A DNA stretch of 64,000 bases, taken from positions 101,842 to 165,841 of the forward strand of contig NZ_JACEHH010000020.1 in the NCBI RefSeq assembly GCF_014154935.1. Direction: 5' to 3'. Below the pieces are notes generated by a model that had not been told where the DNA came from, ran no database searches, and saw nothing but the letters and a program-made list of their open reading frames with translations. Positions 44,292 to 51,953 of this stretch are shown piece after piece (within the stretch, counting starts at the first letter, position 1; every line of letters begins with the position of its first letter). The translations under genes were made by a program, and so were the position numbers. Origin of the DNA: Stieleria mannarensis (GTDB lineage Bacteria > Planctomycetota > Planctomycetia > Pirellulales > Pirellulaceae).

Positions 44292-46949
44292 ATGCAACTT
44301 CGACAACAAGTGATTCGGGCTATCTTTCAACGTAACTTTGCCGGCTATTTCTCCGGCGTCCTCGGTTACCTGTTCATCGTCGTGTTCGTTGTGCTCGGCG
44401 GCGCCCTGGCGTTCAATGCCAGGTTCTTCACCGGCAACGAACCCACACTGGACCAGTTGACCGAGTGGTACCCGTTGTTGCTGCTGTTTTTTGTTCCCGC
44501 GGTGACGATGAGTGTCTGGGCCGACGAGCGAAAGTCGGGAACCGACGAACTGCTGTTCACGCTGCCGGCGACCGAACTGGAAATCTTGATCGGCAAGTAC
44601 CTGTCCGTCGTCGCGGTGTACAGTGTCGCGCTCGTGTTCTCCATGGCTCACGTGTTCGTTTTGATGTTCCTGGGCAATCCCGATTGGGGGCTGATCGCAA
44701 CGACCTACTTCGGATACTGGCTGGCCGGTGCGGCGATGTTGAGTGCGGGGATGCTGGCGTCGATGTTGACGGCCAACATGACGGTCGCGTTCGTGTTGGG
44801 AATCGTGATCTGTGCGTTGCCGGTGTTCATCGGTCAGATCGGCGCCACGATCGGGCTGGGGGATCTGCTGGACCGATTCAGCTTGCGAGAACAGTTCCGC
44901 GATTTCGGCATGGGCGTGATCCCGCTGACCGCCTTGTTGTACTTTGCCGGTTTCACCGTCGTGATGTTGTATCTGAACCACACCCTGATGACTCGGCGTC
45001 ATTGGCACACCCGCAGCGAGCCGGCGATCGGAGTTCAGTATGCGGTGCGTGCGATCAGCGTCGCGGTCGTGTTGTCCTGTGTGACGACCTGGGCCGGTTA
45101 CAGCGTGTTGCGCGTCGATGCCACCGGCGAACGACTGTTCAGCCTGTCGGCGGCGACGCACGACATCCTGGACCAGTTGGACACCGAGCGACCGATCGAA
45201 ATCCAGGCCTTCATCAGCCCCGATGTCCCGCGTGAATACGTCGAAACACGAAAGCGGTTGGTCGGGCTGTTGCGACAGTTCGACGAACTGGGCGGGAAAA
45301 GTTTGGACGTGCGTTATGTCGACGTCCAGCCGTTCAGCCAACAGGCCGAGGAAGCCGAGCACTTTGGCATCGAACCGGTCCAAGTGATGACGGAGGTGGA
45401 TGGTCGCCGCAGCGAGACCGACGTCTACTTGGGGGCCGTGATCATCAGCAGCTATGACAAGGTCGTCGTCCCCTTCTTTGGCAAGGGGCTGCCGATTGAA
45501 TACGAACTGACACGGTCGATCCAAACCGTCGCCAATGAAAAACGCCATACCGTCGGCGTGCTGCGAACCGATGCCAACTTGATGGGCGGATCAAGGGATT
45601 GGCAGATCGTTCAGGAGCTGAAGAAGCAATACCACGTCCAAGAGGTGTCGCCGTCGTCGGCCATCGACACCACCGCGTTCGACGTTCTGTTGGCCGTGAT
45701 GCCCTCGTCGCTGACCAGTGAAGAGATGGATCATCTGGTGGACTATGCCAAATCGGGCAGCCCGCTGTTGGTGTTCGACGATCCATTCCCGCTGTCGTTG
45801 GGCAGCAACGGGTTCGGCGTGACCGGTGCCCCGCGGCAACCCAAACGCTCGCCCCACTCGGGATTCATGGGGCAAGGCGGTCCGCCGCCGGAGCAAAAGG
45901 CCGATGGCGGCCGAGCGACTCGGTTGTTGGACGCGCTGGGAATCGATTGGCAATACGACGCGTGTGTGTTTGACGTCAACAACCCGCACCCCGAATTCGC
46001 GATGCTGCCGGCCGAATACGTCTTCGTGACCCGCGGCGGCAGCGACACCGAATCGTTCAACCCCGATGACGAAACGACCAAGGGGCTACAGGAAGTGATC
46101 GCGTTGTATCCCGGCCGGGTGCAGCGTCGGGGCGGCGAGTTTGATTTTCGTCCGCTGTTGAACACCAGCAAACAATCCGGTGTGCTGCAATGGGAAGAGT
46201 TCGTCGACGAAGGCGGGTTCAACTTCTTTTCGATGCAGGGGACGGCCAACCCGCGGCGCAATCCGTTTCGAGTCATCGACTCCGCCGTGCACACGCTGGC
46301 CGCCCGCGTGACCCGCGAGTCGGATGATCACAACGTCAACGCCATCTTCGTCGCCGACGTCGACATGATTTCCGACTTCTTCTTCGAAGAGCGAAATCTC
46401 GGCAACCTGAGCACCCAATTCGACAACGTCACCTTCGTGCTGAATGCCGTCGATTCGCTGGTCGGTGACGACTCGTTCATCGAACTCCGCAGCCGACGAC
46501 CGGCTCATCGAACGCTGGTGCGTGTCGAGCAACAAAAGCGACAGTTCCTGGAAGCGGCCAACCAGGCCGAACGGGAAGCGGACCAACAAGCCGACGAAGA
46601 GCTGGAGCTGCGTCGCCAGCAATTGGGCAAACGCGTCAAAGAGATTCAGGAGAACAATGACCTGGATCCGATCGCCAAAGCGCAGATGCTCGAACAGGCT
46701 CAACAGGCCGAGCAGAAGCGATTGTCGCTGGCGGAAGCCCAGATCGAACAGCAAAAGAACGACGAGATCCGCAAGATCCGCGCGAGCACCAATCGCCAGA
46801 TCAAATCGCTGGAGTCGACGATCCGGTTCTGGTCGGTCTGTCTTCCGGCCATCCCCGCATTCGCCTTGGGCGCCTTCGTCTTTGTCCAACGCAAACGAGA
46901 CGAACAGACGAGCGTCATCGATTCGCGCCGTCGCAAACACGCCGCATGA
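44292..46949 (+). CDS. GldF-GldG fusion: ABC permease plus auxiliary domain
   Basis: 885 residues, ATG at 44292. Residues ~1-245 form a six-helix permease of the GldF/NosY type, with the cytoplasmic motif MSVWADERKSGTDELLFTLP. After a further helix (~252-272) comes a large GldG/ABC_transp_aux domain (~280-790; FSLSAATHDILDQLD, GLPIEYELTRSIQTV, LLVFDDPFPL). A charged coiled-coil at ~755-840 is followed by a final helix (FWSVCLPAIPAFALGAFVFV). In Bacteroidetes GldF and GldG are separate and needed for gliding; here they are one polypeptide. Substrate unknown. Followed by the DUF4340 gene, a widespread partner. Confidence 0.9.
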   Translation: MQLRQQVIRAIFQRNFAGYFSGVLGYLFIVVFVVLGGALAFNARFFTGNEPTLDQLTEWYPLLLLFFVPAVTMSVWADERKSGTDELLFTLPATELEILIGKYLSVVAVYSVALVFSMAHVFVLMFLGNPDWGLIATTYFGYWLAGAAMLSAGMLASMLTANMTVAFVLGIVICALPVFIGQIGATIGLGDLLDRFSLREQFRDFGMGVIPLTALLYFAGFTVVMLYLNHTLMTRRHWHTRSEPAIGVQYAVRAISVAVVLSCVTTWAGYSVLRVDATGERLFSLSAATHDILDQLDTERPIEIQAFISPDVPREYVETRKRLVGLLRQFDELGGKSLDVRYVDVQPFSQQAEEAEHFGIEPVQVMTEVDGRRSETDVYLGAVIISSYDKVVVPFFGKGLPIEYELTRSIQTVANEKRHTVGVLRTDANLMGGSRDWQIVQELKKQYHVQEVSPSSAIDTTAFDVLLAVMPSSLTSEEMDHLVDYAKSGSPLLVFDDPFPLSLGSNGFGVTGAPRQPKRSPHSGFMGQGGPPPEQKADGGRATRLLDALGIDWQYDACVFDVNNPHPEFAMLPAEYVFVTRGGSDTESFNPDDETTKGLQEVIALYPGRVQRRGGEFDFRPLLNTSKQSGVLQWEEFVDEGGFNFFSMQGTANPRRNPFRVIDSAVHTLAARVTRESDDHNVNAIFVADVDMISDFFFEERNLGNLSTQFDNVTFVLNAVDSLVGDDSFIELRSRRPAHRTLVRVEQQKRQFLEAANQAEREADQQADEELELRRQQLGKRVKEIQENNDLDPIAKAQMLEQAQQAEQKRLSLAEAQIEQQKNDEIRKIRASTNRQIKSLESTIRFWSVCLPAIPAFALGAFVFVQRKRDEQTSVIDSRRRKHAA

Positions 46950-47169
46950 GCGTTCGAATAACGGCGATCCCAAGATTGCATGTTAAATCATTCCTCGAAT
47001 CACTGGACAGCACCAGTTTAACCATGAAACACCGTGAATCGCCGTCCCGATGTAGCTACCTTCGCCAGAAGGTGGATCACAGGCATGTTCCACGCTCTGG
47101 CGAGCGTCGTTCCGTCAGAGTGACGCTGTCCAGCTAACCAACGTCCCGAAAACTTCTCGATCAATTCCC
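46950..47169. repeat. Spacer with a family C repeat inside the ABC operon
   Basis: Family C at 47052-47107: GTAGCTACCTTCGCCAGAAG, then CACGCTCTGGCGAGCGT. Each half can form its own small hairpin (CCTTC-GAAGG, CGCTC-GAGCG). The same unit lies reversed at 56504-56565. Confidence 0.8.
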
Positions 47170-48954
47170 ATGTCCACTGTAACTCAAAACCACACCCAAC
47201 CGGGCAGCGACAGTCGATCCGGTGGTCAAGCCAAAGAAACGATTGATGCGACGGCCCAAACGGTGAAACGTCATTGGCTCGCGATGGGAGCAGAGACGCG
47301 TCGAACCGTTCTGTATGCCGGCGTGGCGCTGCTGTGCCTGCTGGCAACCGGGGCGATCGAACTGGCCACCCGGCCTGCGATCATCGCCGAATACGGCAAG
47401 GTCGGCCAAGAGTTCTACCCCGAGTTCCGTGATCCCACGCTGGCCTCGGCACTGAACGTCGCGGTCATCGATCCCGATCAGGTCGAATCGAAACAGTTCA
47501 GCGTGCGGCGGACCGAAAACGGTCAGTGGGTGATCCCGTCACACCACAATTACCCGGCCGATGCAGCCGACCAACTGGCGCGGACCGCCGGCAGCGTGAT
47601 CGGAATCAAACGCGGAGCCATGGTCACCCGTTGGCAAGCCGATCATGCACGTTACGGCGTCGTCAACCCGAAAACTGATTCGCTGGAAGTCGGCCAGGTC
47701 GATGGCGTCGGCAAGCGACTGACCCTGCGTGGTGAAGACGATTCGGTGCTGGCCGATTACATCATCGGTAAAAAAGTCGAGGACCAGACCGACCAGTACT
47801 ACGTTCGTCATCCCGACGAAGACGAAGTTTATGTGGCGACGTTGAACATCGACCTTTCCACGAAGTTCTCTGATTGGATCGACACCGACCTGTTCGACAT
47901 CAACAGCTCGGATGTCGTCAACGTCACGCTGAACGATTACCAGTTCGATGAACTGAAAGGTACCGTGACCGAGCGTCAGGTGACGACGCTGCAACGCGAA
48001 AGTTCCGTCGATGATTGGCAGATGGAAGGGATCGACCAGGAAACGGAGCAAGTCAATCGCGATGCGATCCGCGACACCGTCAATGCCATCGCCAACCTGG
48101 AAATCGCCGGGGTGCGTCCCAAGCAAACCGGCCTGACTCCCGAGTTGCAACTCGATCGCAACGCGCTCGCCTCACAACGCGACGTCGACCGCCTGCAGTC
48201 CGACTTGCTGTCGCGAGGATTCTTGCTGCAACCCGACCAGAACAATCAAGACACACTGAAGTTGATCGCCCGTGAAGGTGAACTGGCGACGGCGACCGAT
48301 GACGGATTGGTGTACAACCTGTACTTCGGAAGGGTCTTTACGGGCAGTCAAGAGGAGCTGGAAATCGGACTCGGCGGGGACGACCAGGACGCCGAGTCCG
48401 GTGACGACGCCGATCAGTCTCAAACGTCGGACGATCAAACGGGCGAAGAAGACGGAAACGCGGAGCAAGTCGGTAATGATTCCGATAAAGATGCCAGCGA
48501 GAAACCGGGGCGATACGTTTTTGTCACCGTCAACTTCGATCCGCAATTTCTTGGCGATGAGCCTGCCAAACCGACCGAGCCGGAGAAGCCGCAGGAGTTG
48601 CAAGACGCCGAGGAGAAAGCGGAGGCGGATTCCGACGATTCGAAGTCATCTGAGGAATCCGGTGAGGAAGCGTCCGAGGAGCAAGCCCAGGCCGAGAGAC
48701 TTGAGACGCTGAAGGAGGAGTACGAGTCCAAGATGGAAGCGTATCGTTCGGACTTGGACGCGTGGGAATCCTATCAGGAGAAAATCACGCAAGGTAGAGA
48801 GAAGGCCCAGACGCTGAACCGCCGTTTCGCCCAGTGGTACTACGTGATTCCCGGCGATGATTATGACAAATTGGCTCTGACGCGAAGCGACCTGGTGGAA
48901 GCGAAGGAGCAAGCGTCGGAATCCGATTCGCAACCGAAAAAGGAGGATGATTGA
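47170..48954 (+). CDS. DUF4340 protein of the Gld-type ABC operon
   Basis: 594 residues, ATG at 47170. One transmembrane helix near the N-terminus (VLYAGVALLCLLATGAI), then a periplasmic DUF4340 body with repeated beta-rich units (RRTENGQWVIPS, LADYIIGKKVEDQTDQYYVR). A long acidic low-complexity stretch at ~400-520 (EPEKPQELQDAEEKAEADSD) precedes a C-terminal helical part (FAQWYYVIPGDDYDKLALTRSD). Acts with the GldA/GldF-G transporter; biochemical role unknown. The 220-bp gap before it holds a repeat, so it may depend on readthrough. Two terminators follow. Confidence 0.88.
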   Translation: MSTVTQNHTQPGSDSRSGGQAKETIDATAQTVKRHWLAMGAETRRTVLYAGVALLCLLATGAIELATRPAIIAEYGKVGQEFYPEFRDPTLASALNVAVIDPDQVESKQFSVRRTENGQWVIPSHHNYPADAADQLARTAGSVIGIKRGAMVTRWQADHARYGVVNPKTDSLEVGQVDGVGKRLTLRGEDDSVLADYIIGKKVEDQTDQYYVRHPDEDEVYVATLNIDLSTKFSDWIDTDLFDINSSDVVNVTLNDYQFDELKGTVTERQVTTLQRESSVDDWQMEGIDQETEQVNRDAIRDTVNAIANLEIAGVRPKQTGLTPELQLDRNALASQRDVDRLQSDLLSRGFLLQPDQNNQDTLKLIAREGELATATDDGLVYNLYFGRVFTGSQEELEIGLGGDDQDAESGDDADQSQTSDDQTGEEDGNAEQVGNDSDKDASEKPGRYVFVTVNFDPQFLGDEPAKPTEPEKPQELQDAEEKAEADSDDSKSSEESGEEASEEQAQAERLETLKEEYESKMEAYRSDLDAWESYQEKITQGREKAQTLNRRFAQWYYVIPGDDYDKLALTRSDLVEAKEQASESDSQPKKEDD

Positions 48955-48974
48955 TCGACGTTTTGGTTGAGGTT

Positions 48975-49001
48975 GGCACGGCGTCGCCGTGCCGTGTTTT
49001 T
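48975..49001 (+). terminator. Rho-independent terminator 1 of the Gld-type operon
   Basis: Perfect 8-bp stem GGCACGGC / GCCGTGCC with a 3-base loop, followed by GTG and a five-T tract (48997-49001). Confidence 0.85.
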
Positions 49002-49009
49002 CCCCCGAA

Positions 49010-49040
49010 GGCCGCGGTTCACGCCGCGGCCTCGCTTTTT
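49010..49040 (+). terminator. Rho-independent terminator 2 of the Gld-type operon
   Basis: Perfect 8-bp stem GGCCGCGG (49010-49017) / CCGCGGCC (49024-49031), 6-base loop, then TCGCTTTTT. Confidence 0.85.
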
Positions 49041-49072
49041 GCGCCGGCGATGCCGGCGACAAAAGAATGAGT

Positions 49073-49303
49073 GGCAAAACGATGGGGGCAAAACGATGGG
49101 GGCAAAACGATGGAAGGCAGAATGAGGGGGGGCGAAATGCCAGCGGGAAGCGTAAGCGAGCGGCCCGTGTGAGGATGACGGTAGAGAAGAGGCAGAATGT
49201 TGGGAGTTGGGAGTTGGGAGTTGGGAGTTGGGAGTTGGGAGTTGGGAGTTGGGAGTTGGGAGTTGGGAGTTGGATTAATTGGAACGTGCATCATCATTCT
49301 GCC
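49073..49303. repeat. Family I repeat, copy 2, with an expanded 7-bp tandem
   Basis: Same word order as 42296-42453, but with a third GGCAAAACGATGG and with a short GATGGGAGATGGG segment replaced by ~10.4 copies of TTGGGAG (49200-49272). It also contains the unfilled MITE target (49137-49169, reversed). Confidence 0.9.
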
Positions 49304-49380
49304 TCCTTCTCTCGCTATGATCGTTTTGCCCCCATCGTTTTGCCCCATCTCCCGTCGCCAAATCGACTGCAACCGTCGGC

Positions 49381-49869
49381 TCAAAAGTGGACGCTGCCGC
49401 GTACCAGTCGCACGTCGACATTGATCAACCGACCGCTGCGTCGATCGCTGACCAATAGCCGGACCCATCCAGAGCGACTGGCCGACCACTGCAGCGCCGT
49501 GTCGATGCGTAGCGTTCCGTGCGGCAACACGCCGATGCGGCGTCCGTTGACCGCGACGATCCGATCGCCCACCTCCAATCCCACCCTGGCCGCCGGTGTG
49601 CCTGGATAAACATTTGTCAGCAACAATCCCGTCGTGCTGTAACGGCCGTACACGCCCAGATACCAGCCGCCGAGGACGGGATTGCCAGAACCTTGTCCCG
49701 GCTTGGGTTCGACAAACCCGCCGCCTTGGATCGTCGTTGGCGACAAAGTCGATGGTGCCGCCGCCTCAACCTGACGCGTCGCAGGCACGTTGGCTGGATC
49801 GTCATCGGCAAACGCCGGCAATCCCACAAGAAGCCACGCCCCGATCACCACCCCATGCAAATGGTTCAT
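49381..49869 (-). CDS. Small secreted PDZ-domain protein
   Basis: 162 residues from the ATG at 49869 ([21 protein letters not shown], a clear signal peptide). The PDZ core is visible: [42 protein letters not shown]. No protease domain, so it is likely a periplasmic binding or scaffold protein. It is convergent with the Gld-type operon. Confidence 0.8.
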   Translation of the reverse strand: MNHLHGVVIGAWLLVGLPAFADDDPANVPATRQVEAAAPSTLSPTTIQGGGFVEPKPGQGSGNPVLGGWYLGVYGRYSTTGLLLTNVYPGTPAARVGLEVGDRIVAVNGRRIGVLPHGTLRIDTALQWSASRSGWVRLLVSDRRSGRLINVDVRLVRGSVHF

Positions 49870-50355
49870 CTCGGATGTCCTCGGACGCTCCTGGGTGCCA
49901 GCGAGAAGGCCCAGTGCCACCCAAAGGCAAGGTGCGGCAGCCGAGTTGGCACCCCGACCGGCCGCCGCGAATGTCCACTGCAAGTGTCGTTCCCAATTTC
50001 AGTGCGTGGTGGTGCGACGTCCTTTCCAGGAGTGTCGTACTGGCAGTGTGTGGGGGTGAAATTGGGGAACGTGAAATCTATTGCTGACCAATACACTTGC
50101 AAGCAAGACAATGTTGCCAGACAGAGGTTGGTCGGCGCGTCTCTTTGCAAGACGATAGTGATGATTCTGGCTCCCCTCTCCCCAAAACAGATCGCGGTCA
50201 ACGTCACTGATTGATCACTATTTTTCGCGCGATCTGTGTTGGGGAGAGGGGAGCCATTTTAGAGAGGGAACGCATCGTAATGAATCAGCAAGACACTTCA
50301 CGTTCCGAGCTTTCAGTGCGACGCCCCGGAAGGGACGTCGTATGGGGAGAACCCG
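49870..50355. other. 486-bp gene-free spacer with palindromes
   Basis: Contains family D palindromes (50014-50040, 50318-50342) and the long inverted repeat 50169-50255 (separate entry). Small frames here are not supported. Confidence 0.6.
50169..50255. repeat. Long inverted repeat, 28-bp arms
   Basis: Arm 1 (50169-50196) begins GGCTCCCCTCTCCCC and ends GATCGCG; arm 2 (50228-50255) is its reverse complement with a single mismatch, across a 31-base centre. In RNA this is a very stable stem. Confidence 0.9.
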
Positions 50356-51858
50356 TTACGCCAACACGTCTTTGACAACGTGGCCGTGGACGTTGGTCAG
50401 CCGGCGTTCCAGCCCGTTGTGATAGTACGTCAATCGTTCGTGATCGAGTCCCATCAGGTGTAACAACGTGGCGTTGAAGTCGTAGACCGTGGTGGTGTTG
50501 GCCGCGGCTTTGAATCCGAATTCGTCGCTTTCGCCGTAGCTGATGCCTTTCTTGACACCGGCACCGGCCAGGAAGCAAGTGAACGCGTCGGGGTTGTGGT
50601 CACGTCCGGTTCCGTTGCCTTGCAAGAACGGCATCCGTCCGAATTCGGTGGCCCAAACCACCAACGTGTTTTCCAACATGCCACGTTGTTTCAAATCGGC
50701 GAACAAGGCCGCGGTCGGCTGGTCCATGATCTCCGCCTGCATCGCGTGGGTTTCCAGGATGTTGGCGTGTGAGTCCCAGTTGGTGATGCCGTTGCCGCCG
50801 GCCGGGTCGCTGCCGTTGAATAACTGCACGACGCGGACACCTTTTTCCAGCAACCGACGGGCCAGGATGCAGTTGCGGGCGTACTGGCCGCGCAGTTTGC
50901 TGCCGCCTTCGACCCCATACGCCTTGAGCGTTTCCGCCGTCTCGCCGGAGATGTCCATCACGTCGGGCACGGTTGTCTGCATCTTGCCGGCCAGTTCATA
51001 GCTGGCGATCCGACCGGCCAAATCGGCGTCGTCGGGGTATTGTTCCAGGTGTTTGGCGTTCAGCCGTGCCAGCAGATCGACGCTCAATCGGTCTTCTTTG
51101 GCGGACAGCACGTCGGGGCGGTGCAAGTTATTCGGCGGCGCGGCGGCACTGAAATCGGTGCCTTGGAACGCGGCCGGCAAGAAGCCGTTGCCAAAGTTAT
51201 TCTTGCCGCTTCGTGCCAAACCGCGTGGGTCGTTGATCGCGACAAAGGCCGGCAGTTCCTGGTTCTCGGTTCCCAAGGCATACGTGACCCAGGCCCCGAA
51301 CGACGGAAAGCCTTCCATCGTGAAGCCGGTGTTCATGAAGTTTTCGCCCTGCGGGTGAGCACTGGTGTCGGTGGTCAGGGAATGGATGAAGGCGAAATCG
51401 TCGACGTGCTGGGCCAGATGCGGTATCAAATCGGAAACCATTTTGCCGGTCTCCCCGCGTGGTTTGAATTCCCAAAACGGTTTGGCGATGTTGCCCGTCG
51501 GGCCTTCGAAGGTCACTTCGGGGATCCCCGGCGGCTTTTGGCCGTGCAGATCATCTAACGCGGGTTTGTAGTCGAACGTGTCGACGTGGCTGACCGCCCC
51601 GGGGCAATAGATCACCAGGACCTGTTTGGCGGGCATGTCGAAGTGGCCGGGCCGTGCGGCATAGGGTTGGCTGGGATCGATCTCCGGACGGATCGGTGTC
51701 TTTCCGCCGGCGGTTTTCACGTCGGCAGCCAACAGTCCATCGCCGCTGAGCAAACTGGTCAATGCCAACGCACTGGTCGACAGGCCGGCGGTGTGCAAGA
51801 AGCCGCGTCGATCGAGCAGACGTCGGCCCAGCGGGGAGAGTTTTTCTGGGTTTGTCAT
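50356..51858 (-). CDS. DUF1501 protein with Tat-like leader
   Basis: 500 residues from the ATG at 51858; the open frame upstream is repeat sequence. Leader region LLDRRGFLHTAGLSTSALAL resembles a twin-arginine signal. Body typical of DUF1501 (alkaline-phosphatase/sulfatase-like fold): LVIYCPGAVSHVDTFDYKP, HPQGENFMNTGFTMEGFPSF, WATEFGRMPFLQGNGTGRDH (conserved metal-binding Asp/His region). Usually encoded next to DUF1549/DUF1553 proteins, as here: that gene lies 95 bp upstream. Biochemical activity is unproven; the pair is thought to act on polysaccharides. Confidence 0.9.
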   Translation of the reverse strand: MTNPEKLSPLGRRLLDRRGFLHTAGLSTSALALTSLLSGDGLLAADVKTAGGKTPIRPEIDPSQPYAARPGHFDMPAKQVLVIYCPGAVSHVDTFDYKPALDDLHGQKPPGIPEVTFEGPTGNIAKPFWEFKPRGETGKMVSDLIPHLAQHVDDFAFIHSLTTDTSAHPQGENFMNTGFTMEGFPSFGAWVTYALGTENQELPAFVAINDPRGLARSGKNNFGNGFLPAAFQGTDFSAAAPPNNLHRPDVLSAKEDRLSVDLLARLNAKHLEQYPDDADLAGRIASYELAGKMQTTVPDVMDISGETAETLKAYGVEGGSKLRGQYARNCILARRLLEKGVRVVQLFNGSDPAGGNGITNWDSHANILETHAMQAEIMDQPTAALFADLKQRGMLENTLVVWATEFGRMPFLQGNGTGRDHNPDAFTCFLAGAGVKKGISYGESDEFGFKAAANTTTVYDFNATLLHLMGLDHERLTYYHNGLERRLTNVHGHVVKDVLA

Positions 51859-51882
51859 GGTCGTTCTTTGATGGATGGATTG

Positions 51883-51947
51883 TACGACGTCCTTTCTAGG
51901 TCGTCGGTTAAGCGTTTCACACGCGACCGCCCGGAAGGGCCATCGCA
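51883..51947. repeat. Two family D palindromes between DUF1553 and DUF1501 genes
   Basis: TACGACGTCCTTTCTAGGTC with GTCGG (51883-51907), and GCGACCGCCCGGAAGGGCCA with TCGCA (51923-51947). They lie in the short gap between two cotranscribed genes. Confidence 0.7.
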
Positions 51948-51953
51948 CGAGGG

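Larger units (their letters stand above)
48955..49380. other. 426-bp spacer: terminators and repeats
   Basis: Two terminators (48975-49001 and 49010-49040), the second family I copy (49073-49303) and ATCGTTTTGCC motifs to ~49350. No gene. Confidence 0.75.

Noticed and set aside
44157..45548. 463-codon minus-strand frame opposite the GldA/GldF-G genes
   Set aside because: Shadow frame; His/Gln/Arg-rich sequence without domains, while the plus strand has the ABC motifs.
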